A stretch of 64,000 bases of DNA from Heloderma charlesbogerti (GCA_026122225.1 JANEZZ010002362.1:310001-374000); one strand, 5' to 3'. Shown: positions 10,997-22,520, numbered from the stretch's first letter. A program made the numbers and translations. The notes: generated by a model not told the origin, from the sequence alone.

Positions 10997-11054
10997 CTTC
11001 CCCCCCACTGCAAAGCCAAGCTGCGAAAAGGTAAGTGACTTTCGTACATCCCTA

Positions 11055-12140
11055 GATTCTACACCTTGTTGAAGGGAAACTTCCCACTGGTGTAGAAATC
11101 ATATATTGAACAGATGGAAAACTTTTTAATCTCAGTAGGCTGAAAGCAAAAAGTAAGGTAATTACATCCTCTGTCATAGAACTTCAATATGCTGATGATA
11201 ACGTAATCTGTGCACATTCAAAGGAAAATCTCCAAACTATCCTAAACATCTTCACAGAAGCATATGAAAAGCTTGGCGTCTTGCTTAACATAAAAACCCC
11301 CAAAGTGCTTTATCAGCAAGCACAAACCAATCCCTCTGTAGCGCCATCAATACAGCTTAACGGTGTGACGCCGGAAAATGTCGGTCACTTTTCTTATCTT
11401 GGCAGCCATCTCTCCACAAAAGCTGACATCGATGCTGAAATTTAGCATTGCCTGAGCTCTGCGACTGTAGCATTCTCCCAAATGAAGCGTAGAGTGTTCG
11501 AGGATTGGGACAGTCGCAGGGAGACCAAAATGATTGTTTACAAAGCCATTGTACTACCAACCTTACTGTACTCCTGTGTAACATGGACCATCTATAAACA
11601 CCACTCTCAACTTCTTGAATAATTCCACCAACGCTGCCTCTGAAAAATTCTGCAAATTACTTGGGAAGACAGACAGACTAATGTGAGTGTACTGGAAGAA
11701 GCAAAGACCACCAGCGTTGAAACAATGATTCTCCAACATTAACTTCGCTGGACCGGCCATGTTGTTCGAATGCCTGATCATCGTCTTCCAAAGCAGCTAC
11801 TTTATTCTCAACTTATGAATGGAAAACAGAATATTGGTGGACAGCAAAAGAGATTTAAAGATGTTCTCAAAGCTAATCTAAAAAAATGTAACATAAGCAT
11901 TGAGAACTGGGAAGCTCTAACCCATGAGCGTTCCAACTGGAGGTCAGCCTATAAAAGGCACTATGGACTTTGAAGAAGCACGAGTACGGGGCGAAAGGGA
12001 GAAACGAGCTCAGTGGAGGGCACATCAAGCAAACCCTCACCGTGACCGCCTTCCACCTGGAAACCTTCCACTGTGGGAGGCTGTGTAGATCCAGAATCGG
12101 CCTTTACAGCCACCTGCAGACCCACTGCTAGAGAGTAATG
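11055..12140 (+). pseudogene. Interrupted LINE: reverse transcriptase catalytic block, C-terminal domain and CCHH tail
   Basis: The catalytic YADD is at 11188-11199 within LQYADDNVICAHSKENLQ. It is followed by a thumb-like region (HFSYLGSHLSTKADIDAEI) and MIVYKAIVLPTLLYSCVTWT. Next comes WTGHVVRMPDHRLPKQLLYS, then a lysine-rich region to 11973. After a frameshift, CGRLCRSRIGLYSHLQTH at about 12070-12127 forms a C2H2-type finger, probably for nucleic-acid binding. Roughly 110 residues of reverse transcriptase expected between RQLQ and this block are missing. They were lost with the insertion cluster at 9082-11054. Confidence 0.8.
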
Positions 12141-12488
12141 TGTTGATTGGCCTGTCTTCTATGAATCTGTCTAATCCTTTTAAAGAGTTATCTATATAGA
12201 CTCTATCTTTGGAAGACAATCTTACTCGGTCATAGTGATCGCCATGATGATGATTTGAAGGGCTGCCAAAGGGCTGTCCTCTGTTTTCAAGGTGTCCTCT
12301 GTTTGAAAGGCTGTCCAGGCTAAGTCTAAGATACAGATAAAGAACCATCTGAAGGAAGAGCTGGGCCCTGAAGCTGCCCATCACCCCATGCTACATGAGG
12401 CTGCCTTCCTTTTCTGGTTTTCCTTTTCCGTTTTCTTCTTCTTCTCCTGCTATCAGGCTTTTACTTATAGTTGACAGAAATGGGGCTG

Positions 12489-12636
12489 AAAGGGTAGGCA
12501 ACCTGGTGCCCCCTCAGATGTTTTGGACTACAGCTCCCATCATCCCTAGCCAGCACAGACAAGTGTTAGGGATTATGGGAGCTGTAGCTCCAAACTGTGA
12601 TGGCCCTTCTGGAGGGCACCAGTTCGCCTACCCCTG
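12489..12636. mobile_element. hAT MITE (CAGGGGTAGGC-type ends)
   Basis: The ends AAGGGTAGGCAACCTGGTGCC and GGCACCAGTTCGCCTACCCCTG are inverted repeats with a few mismatches. The interior has GGACTACAGCTCCCATCATCCC, a phrase common in reptile hAT MITEs. No clear target duplication was seen. Confidence 0.75.
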
Positions 12637-12935
12637 AGGTGAAGCCAAATGGAAAGGAACCATTAAGGAACTGTGTACGCAACTGCAGCAGTGGATACTA
12701 AGAAGTCACTGCATGCATGCTGTGACTTACGTGATAATGAACAAATCTGTAGCTCACCGCTATGGGCAGGTGTATTATAAACCCAATTCTCATCAAAAGG
12801 GGAGGTGAATACTGACATGCTGTCTGTTAGCTTAAATATAAGTGACATACATAAATCACACATTAGTCAGAGGTGGGCAACCTGCAGCTCCCATGCAGTC
12901 ACTGGCCCATCCCCATGTAAGCAGGGTGAGAAAAG

Positions 12936-12937
<2 letters not shown>
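12637..12937. other. No gene recognised
   Basis: Anonymous sequence. GAGGTGGGCAACCTGCAGCTCC at 12870-12891 resembles a fragment of a hAT MITE end. Confidence 0.4.
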
Positions 12938-12999
<62 letters not shown>

Positions 13000-13012
13000 G
13001 CAGAGAGAGAGG
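12938..13012. repeat. (TG)n(GA)n microsatellite
   Basis: About 18 TG units pass directly into about 12 GA units, followed by interrupted GA. Confidence 0.95.
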
Positions 13013-13015
13013 CAT

Positions 13016-13182
13016 GCAGTGGAGGCTGGTGGCTCTGGTAGCAGTGGGGCAGTGACTCTGCTCTGGGTTTCAGTCAGAACTCTAAAGGAGCTATCCCCCT
13101 TTAGACTTCTGGTTCTGACTGAAACCTGGAGTGGATTTACTGCCCCACTGACATCGAAGCCACCAGGCAGCCTCCACATCAC
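13016..13182. mobile_element. Foldback MITE next to the microsatellite
   Basis: The left half (GCAGTGGAGGCTGGTGGC to GGTTTCAGTCAGAACTC) pairs with the right half (GTTCTGACTGAAACCTGG to GAAGCCACCAGGCAGCCTCC). It makes a hairpin of about 75-bp arms with a short loop near 13095. Confidence 0.75.
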
Positions 13183-14820
13183 ATTAACGTCGTAGTAGCA
13201 TGGAGCTGAGGATCATCTTTTGTTTTACTCTGGAGTAGGTGCGCATGGTAAGGATTAAACCTTCTCTCACCACCATTTGCTTCCCGAATTCCCCCCTCCC
13301 CCGTTGATGCCAATAGAGACCTTTTAAAGCTGTGCACGAAGAGGGGTTTTTGGAAAGCAAATGGTGGGGGAAAGTTTAATACTCTCCTCCTGGTGTGTGG
13401 GGGTCCTGATCTGAATCGGGGCCATGTGCACTTCGTCTAGCGTAAAACAAAAGAGAATTGTCAGCAACATGCGACACAAATTAAATGTAGTTTAACCTAG
13501 AGAGGGAATGAATGCTTGCTTGCATGCATGCGTGTGTGTGTGAGTGAACAGATGTGTGTATGAGAATGGATACAGGGTGGTGTGTGGGGGGGTGAGAGGG
13601 TGTAAATGCAAGCATGGGGGTCTCGCCCTGTCCTTACCCAGAATGTGTCCCTTGACAGATTTCTGCTGAGGAATGCAGTCTTTGGCAATAAAAGGGTTGC
13701 CCAGTCCTGTGTTAGATGGTCATCTGAACTCACCATCCATATTTAACGGTGAGACAGAACCTAGAGTCACTCACTTTTTTGTCTGTCATTACTCTGTCAT
13801 GCTGCCAGCAGCGCTCCTTTTTTTAAAAACCACACTGCTGGTAGTGAAGACAGGATTCCATTGTTGGGCTCTGTGGTTTTCAGAAAGCTGTTTTGTTTAA
13901 AGAGCAATTCCTGCTATTGTGTGTGGACTTTTAAAGGCCTTAAGACTAACATTTTATAGGAACACCCAAGAATTCTGTGACCTTGAGGATGGGTAACAAA
14001 CAGCTATCTGCGTTCTTCATGAATGCAAAAATGCTTTTATGCATTTATAGCTTCTGATCCAAGGAAGCTCTTCAACACATGTCATTGCGGTTTAGTGGAA
14101 AGGGCACCAAACAAGATACGTAAAGGCCAGCAATCTCCCTCTCCTCCCGCAAACCCTTAAAGCCTATGCTAGCAGAATAATCACAATATCTCTTGAAAGT
14201 GTTGAATTTGGGGGAAAGGAAAAAGACATCGCTTGAGTCTGGCTCTTTTTTTTCCTACCATGAACTCTTTTTTATATTTAATTTAATTTTTTTTGACATA
14301 TGGCAGTTATTACATCTTTGTGTCTGTCTGTCTTTGAAAGGAAAGGCTTATACTGAACATATTTAGCACTAATCACTTATGGTCTCCTTAACAGTAAACA
14401 ATGATCTTAAATAGCCTTATGAATGATGTAAATGATCTGCAGTTCATGCACCTTACTTCCCAGCTCACTCTCTGCGGCCTCTGGGCAATTCTGTTTCAGA
14501 TTAGAACCAAGCATGAATCTCCAAGACTGTGTTTCAGTTGAGAGGAGAAGGTCTGATATTCATAGCTGTGAAGTTAGAAATCTGTCCTGTTTGGTCCTTT
14601 CCAAATGCAGCACCCCCTCTCTTTGTAAGGATCTGGCAGATTTAAGATTAGTATAGACAGGATACCCTGAGGAAACATTGATGGCCTCCAGAAGGAAAAG
14701 GATCAACAGCGAGAGAGAGACCACCACCACTTTTGTGCTGCCCACCAAATATGTTATACATGTGTGGAGGGAGGTAGACTACCTCATAACACAGCAGAGA
14801 GGAAAGGAAGGATGTTGACT
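13183..14820. other. No gene recognised
   Basis: Mostly AT-rich anonymous sequence. A TG-rich purine-pyrimidine stretch occurs at 13520-13560. No exon-like frame with recognisable motifs was found on either strand. Confidence 0.5.
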
Positions 14821-14945
14821 TCTTTATTTTATTTATTTAAAGCATTTTTACCCCTGCTCTTCAGCCAAAATGGCTCCCAGAGCAGTTTACGTACGCATAG
14901 TCAGTAAAACAAGACATCCCCTGCCCACAGGGCTACAATCTAAAA
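14820..14945 (-). repeat. LINE/SINE 3'-end fragment
   Basis: It starts with TTATTTTATTTATTTAAAGC and continues with a CTCTTCAGCCAAAATGGCTCCC phrase typical of dispersed reptile SINE or LINE tails. The A/T-rich side at the left suggests minus orientation. Confidence 0.5.
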
Positions 14946-15404
14946 GACATGGCATAAAAGGAAAAGCGATGGGGAGGGAAGAAGGGGGGGAGAGCAAAGT
15001 TGGGCATCAGAGCTCAGAAATAATGACCTGAATGTCTTTTGTTCAGCACCTTAACGCAACGTTCACTGTTATCAGCCCTGAAGATATTGGTTTCATTATT
15101 TTAGAAGGGATATTTGTAGTCCTAAAAATTGATGTAGAGAGGGATTCCACATTCAGTCATTTTTGTTCATGATAAGCAGAACATCCTCTTATTTTCTGGT
15201 TTTAATTACACCGCTTAAACCCAGTAACTGCAGATGCACTTGGGTGCAATAACTTACAGCATACTATGGGTAACGTTTTTCACAGAGGGCTCTTGGATGG
15301 CAACAGAAATCTCTTTCAATCTCCCAGATTACTTTTCATCTGAAAATCCTCATGCCCCTTCTGTGGCATGTTTTGAACTTTTTAAAAGAATCTAGGACAG
15401 GGCC

Positions 15405-15480
15405 CTGGATCAACCTAGGGCCCTCCAGATGTTGTTGGACTACAACTCCCATCAGACCTACCCAACATAGCCAGTGGTGA
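15405..15480. repeat. hAT MITE fragment
   Basis: The phrase CCCTCCAGATGTTGTTGGAC followed by TACAACTCCCATCAGACC matches the interior-end sequence of the CAGGGGT hAT MITE type seen at 12489. Only one half is present. Confidence 0.65.
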
Positions 15481-16100
15481 GGAGGACATCCTCTCATAGA
15501 CAAGAGCAAAGGTTTTCACAACTTACAACATTTAGGCTGGGTATTAGGAAGAATCTCCTTAGTGGTAGAACATGGAGTGGTATTCCACTAGAGTGGTAGA
15601 ACGTGGAAAGAAGTTACGTAGTGGTGTGAAAGATCGCCGTACTAGCTCCAGATTTGGGATAATTTCCCCCCATATTGGACGCATGTCTGGGGACTGGTAG
15701 GGCTTAGAATCCTGAAGATATAAAGCCTTCCGTGACCTGAACATGCCATCCACCTTAGCCACATCTTCCCTTGTACTTCTAACAATAGGATGGTAAGGGC
15801 TGCAGATATTTCCATGGTGGCTGGGAAGGGAATCCGAGATCAATTCCTCTGAGGGTGGACCTCTCTGTGCACCCTCAGAGGGGTAGATCTGAATGATCCT
15901 ATGCCCCCTGGGACACCTTCCCAGGGACCATAGGATTGCAGCCCTAGAGAATAAAACATCATACTGACCATCCATTAATACAGAAAGCCAAAGGGATGGA
16001 TCCCTTTAATGAAAGGGAGCTTTCATAGACATCTACAGACATGGAAGCACTCCTTGTTGATATGTGCTTGATGACGCCTTCAAAGAACAATCCTACATGC
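15481..16100. other. No gene recognised; possible repeat fragment
   Basis: Sequence at 15545-15610 resembles a CR1-like 3' region and contains a short imperfect duplication of GTGGTAGAACATGGA / GTGGTAGAACGTGGA. The rest is anonymous. Confidence 0.35.
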
Positions 16101-16350
16101 AATTTTTAAACCAAATATTATATTTCTATACTGCTCCATAGCTGAAACTCACTGGGCAATTCACAAAAATTCAAAACCATTAAAATGCATTACATTATTT
16201 ACATATAGTATAAGAAAACACATTCCCATAAGGACATGAAACAGGTAGCGCACACAACAGCAACATATATCTAAAACAATTTAAAACAATCAGCCAGAGA
16301 CAACCCAGAACCTGATCAAAAACTTGTTATATGCTGCCACATGCATAGTG
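16101..16350 (-). repeat. LINE 3'-tail fragment
   Basis: ATTTCTATACTGCTCCATAG followed by CTCACTGGGCAATTCACAAA is a common 3'-tail motif of reptile L2/CR1-derived repeats. It is followed by an AAAATTCAAAACCATTAAAA-like stretch. Confidence 0.45.
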
Positions 16351-16974
16351 TATGGATCGGTTCATACCAGGAGAGGCGTTCCATCAGCTGTTGTGGTCCC
16401 AAGCCATATATTTCAAGATACATATTTTCTGGGGGCTGTCTGATTAGTTTTTTGAGGTAGATTATTCCATGGTTTAACTCATCTCTACTGGAACCTAGTA
16501 GATACTTATTAGCTTTGAAAACTTTTGCAGACTCTGGCTGCTTCAGTAGCTATTTATTACTTTATGTTCTTATCAGCAATTATGGAAAAAAATCATCATT
16601 TTCACAAACACTGGAGAATCTTAACTCATTTAAAAAATATATAATTGTTCCAGGTTTGTAGCTTGAAGCTTTTGCTGCCAATAAATAAGCCTTAGGAGAG
16701 GCTTTAGAATTGGGGGGTGGGTGGAAGCCATGCAAAAGTCAGAAAACCATCAACTAATCAGTGGTCAGGGAAAGTGGGTGGGGCAAGGAGAAGGAGCAGG
16801 GCCTTCTGGGGAATCCCAGGGGGGCTGGATTCAGCCTGTGATCTTGAGATTCTGCATCCCTGATGTCAGCATTTCTATCCCATCTGGTTCCAGCAAAGAA
16901 GACCCTAGCAGCTCACGAGGAAAACATATAAAGCAACAACAATGCAGTGTTAAGAATGGTGGGCAGCCTATATG

Positions 16975-16975
<1 letters not shown>

Positions 16976-17040
<65 letters not shown>

Positions 17041-17059
17041 CCTTCCTTCCTTCCTTCCT
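16976..17059. repeat. (TTTC)n(TTCC)n microsatellite
   Basis: About 16 TTTC units are followed by 4 to 5 TTCC units. Confidence 0.95.
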
Positions 17060-17413
17060 GTAGTAGGCTATTCTCATTGTGCTAAATGCTCCACCATCAA
17101 AACATCAACACATGCATGAATCCCTGCTAGACCTGTCTGTAGAAAATGAACCTGCCTATGTAAAATGAAGAGGCAGGATCACTAGACAGCAAGTGATGTC
17201 TGAGCACAGATTAACATTAGACGCCATTGGCTCAGCATCTTCAGGCACAGAGAGAGCTGGGAATGCGCAGTCCTCCTCCACGCCTGATGTGGTTACAGAG
17301 CCCCACGTGATCGAGAACCCTGATAAGCTAGGTCTTGCAGTCGCAAGGAACAGTGTAAGTGCATTCAGCTGAAGTGCATTCCTTCCAGGGGCAGGAAAGG
17401 AGGCAGAGGGGGC

Positions 17414-17792
17414 GGGTTCACACAATCAGGCAGGGCAAATAAGCCACAGTGGCTTATCTTCCCTCCCCTCACAGACTGGTCATGAGGCACCTAATTAGCA
17501 TAATTACCCTCACCGGGCACAGGTTGTTGTGACAGCTGACCCCAGCAAGGCCCAGAGGCTGGGGTGGTTTGCAAGCCACTCTGGAAGCCTAGAACGAGCC
17601 ACGGGTGCAGGGTGGTTTGTAAACCACTGCAGCCACCCACCCTTGCCAGGTTTAGGCATTGCAACCTGCACCCAGCGAGGGTAGTTATGCTAATTAGGTG
17701 GCTCACGACTGGCACATGCGGTGAGGGAAAATAAGCCACCATGGCTTATTTGCCCAACATGGCTTATTTGCCCAACATGATCGTGCAAACCC
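17414..17792. mobile_element. MITE with terminal inverted repeats of about 100 bp
   Basis: The left arm runs from GGGTTCACACAATCAGG through GGCAAATAAGCC and GGCACCTAATTAGCATAATTACC (to about 17507). The right arm starts near 17680 with GGTAGTTATGCTAATTAGGTGG and ends GATCGTGCAAACCC. The arms match closely end to end. Each arm also contains its own small palindrome, AAGCCACAGTGGCTT or AAGCCACCATGGCTT. The superfamily is unknown and no target duplication was found. Confidence 0.8.
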
Positions 17793-19810
17793 AGTCAGGA
17801 TGGCAGGCGGTGCATCCCAAGGCAGGGGCATCTGAGAGCCTCATCCCTGCAGTCTTCCTCTGATTTTTGAACCTTTTAGGAAGGAAAAGTTCTTCAAGAA
17901 GTTAAAATCACAAAGGGATGCACACAAGCATGACCTCTCTGGAGTAGTAATCCTGTGTCTGGGCTATACCACTTCAGGGCTGCAAGTGAGAACTTCCATG
18001 ACTGAATGCTCCTCCGTACCAAAAAATAACCCTTCCCTCTAAACCCAACAAAAAACCTTGCATGTAAAAACGGATTGCATCCAAATTTAGTCAAACTTAA
18101 GAGTAGACCCACTGACATCAATGAGACTTAAGGTAGTTATGACCTTGACTCCTGACTAAATTCAGAGCAATTGATTTCAATAGGGCTACTCTAATTACGA
18201 CTAAGTCTGGATCCAACCCTATATGACAGGGAGGAAGGTTCTAGTATCACTGTCTCCTTGACATGCTTCAAGGGGGGGGGGATTTGGGGGGCTATGGAGA
18301 AGTATTCAGTCTTGAGAACCCTCTCCTGCAGAAGTGGTATAGCCCTGGCACAAGTTTTCCAGCTCAGCGAGAACTAGGCTTATAGGCTTGTAAATGGTGA
18401 GAAATCCAATGACGAAAAATGAGATATTAGTATTCTGAAGCCATTCACAGGTATGTACTAGCTTTTGAGGAGATAAGTGGGTTAGGGCAAGAGTGGGCTC
18501 AATCTAAACAGAAAACAATTTAAATAAATCAGCTGAATCAGCCTTCATGCTAAGTCACTTAAAACACAAATAACCTATGAGAATTAATGGGGGAATAGAG
18601 CCATGAAAGCCAAGAAAATGGGTCTGAAAATAAACCTGATGAGGGAGATAATAATCAAGATATACAATGGAGGACTGATTAGCATAGATGGGAACAACAG
18701 TGGACAAGCAGAAGAAGAAATCTAACATAGGCAGCTGCTCAAATCAGACTGACGCATATTTAAAAAAGATGAAAAACAACATACGGAGCCATTCCTCCTT
18801 CAGACTTTGGAGGAAGGCCACCAACTGAAGGATTCCTTCTGAAAATGGCCACTGGCCAAGGCTCAAAAAAATGTGGTGGTTGGTTTACTTTTATCCTGAG
18901 TCTTTCAAAAGAGTGTGACAGGGATGGGGAGGGGGGCGGAAATAGACCAATATAACCTGATGCACAAACCCCCCACAAAGCTGCAATCCTAACCCTTCCC
19001 TTCATCGGAGCAAGCCATTTTCAGATCAGGGGAATTTGCACCACGGACACGGTATGGATTATTTCAGGCCATGAGTTCTATTGATGCTCTGCACTGTAGC
19101 CTGGGTTGCCGTATTCTGCTAAGGGTCAGATCTTTAGCAGGGCTCAGGTCAGGTTAGGCCAGGCCAGGCTTCTAAGGGAAGCAGCTCAGCAACACAGAAA
19201 GCTCCAAGGGGGGCTGGAGGCCAGACAGGGTTTTTCTGTAGGAACCTTATGTAGTAGTTTGGCTGCATTTAGGCTAGTTGGCTCCACCTCTACACTGACT
19301 GAGGCATTGTCTCTTAAAGGCCTGTTTTAGTAGCATCAGGCTGTGACAACATGGGGGTGGCTGTGGCATGCAAATGTCCTTATGGCTGGAGTCGTCAGAG
19401 TCTGAACATGGCAAGGGAACTTCATCTGGATGCAGGTGAGCAAACCTCCAGAATCTTTCTGGGAAACGGTCCTGTGGAAGTGGAAGCCTCATGATGCCTT
19501 TCCGTGACTGGATCCTCTTCCTGAACTGTTAACTCTGGAGCCTCCTCTGAGGACAAGGGTTCGGGGTCCTGGTCCATGACACCTCAGCATTTGGAGGGCT
19601 ATGCAGAGTTCCTGGTTTACTGACTGTGCACTCTTGGACATAGACCAGAAGATACAGTGGTAGCATCTCAGTATCAGTGCAAGAGGATAATGTCCGCACT
19701 GGGTGTGCTCTTATAATACTGTCCAACAATGCTCTGTTTAAAAGCTTCTACATGATGGAAAACTGTCACATGACATAAGGCACTTTTACAGTGTAAGAAG
19801 AGAGAGATCT
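17793..19810. other. No gene recognised
   Basis: Anonymous sequence. At 18062-18220 there is a dispersed-repeat phrase (CTTAAGAGTAGACCCACTGA, then AATGAGACTTAAGG) similar to 50706-50765. A minus-strand proline- and glutamate-rich frame at 19490-19600 has no recognised domain. Confidence 0.4.
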
Positions 19811-19811
19811 C

Positions 19812-19975
19812 TAATGGCTATTTATTTATTTATTTAGTACCTTATATCTTGGCTTTCTTCCATCATGGAACTCAAGGTGATGTACATGCAGTTCCTCGGT
19901 GGTCTCCCATTCAGGCACTGACCAGGCCCACTCTTAGCTTCAGCAACATGGCTGCATCATGTGCCTTCAAAGCCA
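19812..19975 (-). repeat. SINE, CORE/MIR-like 3'-end type
   Basis: It opens with TATTTATTTATTTATTTAG and continues with CTTTCTTCCATCATGGAACTCAAGG-type sequence and GATGTACATGC. The same body is found at 24396-24600. Confidence 0.6.
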
Positions 19976-21080
19976 TTCTCTGGAGACTATTTGATATCCA
20001 TCAAGAGCTATCATGAGGCTTCTTCAAGATAGCTTTGCTCCACTTACATGATATAACAGGATATCACATTAGGTATTTTCTTTGTTTATTGATTGGTTTA
20101 TTGAGCAACCAGCTTGATCACTCATCTATTTCTTGGATGGGACATACCAATAGCTAATCAAACATCAACAAAAACGTTACAACAATTTTTCAGTAACATT
20201 GTTTCTGTGTTTTAGGCAGCCGGATGAGTTCAAATAATTAGGATGATGGTAAAGTCTGGATACACATGCATGACAACTCAACTGTAGGTGGAAAATAACT
20301 TTTTTTTAGGTTCAGGTCCACATCTTAAAAACCAAAAGGGCTTCATAGCAATCAACTATGCAAGAGTATACAGAGAAATTTGCATCCCAAGAAGGGTTAG
20401 AAAAAGTCATATGAAGAGGGATAGTCCTAATTCTAGAAATGCCACGACAGGATTCCTGTCAGACTTCCTAGATCTGTGTATCTTTTGGGTATGCAAAAGG
20501 TAGGCTATGACGTTTCAGACATAGGAAGTCACGCACTGTTACTATACTTGTGCTGACTCCTCTCTAATCTCTCAACACATTTTAAAACATGTACTAATAA
20601 CATCTTAGATTGCCAGCAGAGACAAGCTAAACAAGCATGAATATCATCGGAAAATATAATTGCCAAAAACTGTATTAAAAAAAATTAGCTTGAAACCATT
20701 GCTCAAGCTACATTGGACCAGCTGCCTGCCTGCCCAGTTCAGCTTCAACCACGCTTAGAACTAGAAAATTATACGCTGCAGATTTATCGTGCTCAGTTTC
20801 CAGGCCCAACAAACTCTATACGCTGCTGGGCTTAGATGGTCATATTCTATTAGGGAAGAGTTTATCAACCTCTGGGGCATCAACCAAAGACTGCTGTTGT
20901 TTTTGGAAGGCAGGGGGAAATGATGAATTGGTGATTTTAAGCAAGGAGGGGTAATCCTGCGAAGGATTGTAACCAGACATCAGTGTTTTTAAAAGGGTCA
21001 AAAATCTTGAACTTCTCCAGTAGGAAATTTAGCATTACAGATATAAGGAAAATGCAGCTATTTAAAAACAGGCCTGCACC
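19976..21080. other. No gene recognised
   Basis: AT-rich anonymous sequence with no usable frame and no clear repeat. Confidence 0.5.
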
Positions 21081-21099
21081 ATTTGATGAGATGAAACAA

Positions 21100-21624
21100 C
21101 GATCTGGTGGATCCCCAGTTGGCTACAGAATCAGACTCAAAAGAGTGCTTATCAACGGGACCTTCTCAAACTGGGGAGAGGTAATGAGTGGGGTACCGCA
21201 GGGCTCAGTCATGGGTCCAGTGCTCTTCAACATTTTTATTAATGACTTGGAAGAGGAGGTGCAGGGAATGCTGATCAAATTTGCAGATGACACAAAATTG
21301 GGCAGGGGAGCGCTGGGCAGAAAACAACAGAATGACATTTAACAGGGATAAATGCCAAGTTCTGCACCTAGGAAAAAGAAACCAAATGCACAGTTACAAG
21401 ATGCGGGATACGTGGCTCAACAACACGACAAACGAGAAGGATCTTGGCATTGTTGTTGATCACAAGCTGAATATGAGCCAACAATGTGATGTGGCTGCAA
21501 AAAAGGCAAATGCTATTTTGGGCTGCATTAATAGAAGCATAGCTTCCAAATCCCGAGAAGTACTAGTTCCCCTCTGCTCAGCACTGGTTAGGCCTCATCT
21601 GGAGTACTGTGTCCAGTTCTGGGC
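21100..21624 (+). pseudogene. CR1 reverse transcriptase fragment
   Basis: The frame from about 21115 to 21340 holds the PQG block, the [10 protein letters not shown] block and the catalytic FADD. About 35 codons are missing just after TKLG at 21302, and a second frame carries on from [16 protein letters not shown] to the insertion point. The enzyme would reverse-transcribe CR1 RNA at its target. The 5' part of ORF2, including the endonuclease, is missing, as is usual for truncated CR1 copies. Confidence 0.85.
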
Positions 21625-22017
21625 TAGGGATGTCAGAGAATTTCTCCACGAAGCATACGCGCTTTTTTTTTTTTTTTCAAAGTCAGCCACGATAGGCTAC
21701 GTAAAGATTTACGTAGCCTATCACGGCTGACTTTGAAAATCTAGCCGTGATAGGCTACGCAAATCTTTACGTAGCCTATCACGTTTTTGTTTGTTTTTTT
21801 ACATAACTTTTTTCTTTCGCGGCCAGAGAGGCGGGGCGCTCCCTCCCTGGCCAGAATTTCAGCGGGGAGGGATGGGGCGCTTCCCCCCGGCCAGAATTTC
21901 GGCAGGGAGAGACGGGGCGCCTCCCCACCTGCCAAGAATTTCAGGGGGAGAAACGGAGCACCTCCCCCCCCCCCAAAATAGCTGCGGGACCAGGTAAGGG
22001 ACTTTCATCCATCCCTA
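21625..22017. mobile_element. TAGGGATG-family element, copy 7 (half-element)
   Basis: A 393-bp copy with GTTCTGGGC on both sides (21616-21624, 22018-22026). The match is 9 bp, so one base may be chance. It has a short type-A left end (TCAGAGAATTTCTCC), a poly-T run and two GATAGGCTACG palindromes (21690-21725, 21745-21782). The GC-rich arm and type-B right end follow (CAGGTAAGGGACTTTCATCC). The mirror half of the palindrome has been lost. Confidence 0.9.
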
Positions 22018-22520
22018 GTTCTGGGCACCGCACTTTAAGAAGGATGCAGACAAACTGGGGAGGGTTCAGAGGAGGGCAACAAAGATGATCAGGGGACTGG
22101 AAACAAAGCCCTATGAAGAGAGACTGAAAGAACTGGGCCTGTTTAGCCATGAGAAGAGAAGACTGAGGGGAGATATGATAGCGCCCTTCAAGGACTTGAA
22201 AGGTTGTCACAGAGCGGAAGGCCAGGATCTTTTCTCGATCATCCCAGAGTGCAGGACACGGAATAATGTGTAGCTCAAGTTACAGGAAGCCAGATTCCGG
22301 CTGAACATTCCAAAAAACTTCCTGACTGTTAGAGTAATACGACAATGGAACCAACTACCTAGGGAGGTGGTGGGCTCTCCCACACTGGAGGCCTTCAAGA
22401 CGAGGCTGGACAGCCATCTGTCAGGGATGCTCTGACTTGGATTCCTGCACTGAGCAGGGGGTTGGACTTGATGGCCTTGCAGGCCCCTTCCAACTCCACT
22501 ATTCTATGATTCTATGATTT

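Larger units (their letters stand above)
9082..11054. mobile_element. Cluster of at least three TAGGGATG-family units, copy 6 block
   Basis: The block contains several family ends: left ends at 9082, 9093 and 10072, and right ends at 9455, 10996 and 11054. The unit 9093-9455 is a short copy. The unit 9456-10071 plus 10997-11054 is a copy missing its left end. Into it the unit 10072-10996 has inserted, with flanks CCTCCCCC and CTTCCCCC. No duplication links the LINE sequences on the two outer sides (AGAAAAAT, GATTCTAC), and LINE sequence is missing there. Confidence 0.8.
4320..12256 (+). mobile_element. APE-type LINE (RTE-like, clade tentative), heavily interrupted
   Basis: One sense-strand LINE is spread over 8 kb by insertions of the TAGGGATG family. 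In order it shows the endonuclease start (4480-4555, continuing at 6030-6574), the linker and early reverse transcriptase (7980-9081), the YADD block and C-terminal part (11055-11973), and a CCHH-like finger near 12070-12130. The 3' end is a GATGATGATTTG tail near 12256. The reading frame continues across the insertion at 4556-6021 once the element and one duplication are removed, which shows a single parent element. Two junctions have lost host sequence. BovB is a different element. I call this one RTE-like from recall only. Confidence 0.8.
21090..22520 (+). mobile_element. CR1 LINE, 5'-truncated, with one TAGGGATG-family insertion
   Basis: A sense-strand CR1 fragment encodes the reverse-transcriptase catalytic region from [20 protein letters not shown] through [10 protein letters not shown]. 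After a short internal deletion it continues to [17 protein letters not shown], then CSALVRPHLEYCVQFWA. A 393-bp insertion at 21625-22017 interrupts it. The frame resumes with [20 protein letters not shown] and [11 protein letters not shown]. The element ends with the CR1-type ATTCTATG octamer repeat at about 22500-22518. Confidence 0.9.

Noticed and set aside
12805..13182. Open frames around the TG/GA repeat
   Set aside because: They are simple-sequence translations (VCVCVC, REREREREA types) from the microsatellite.
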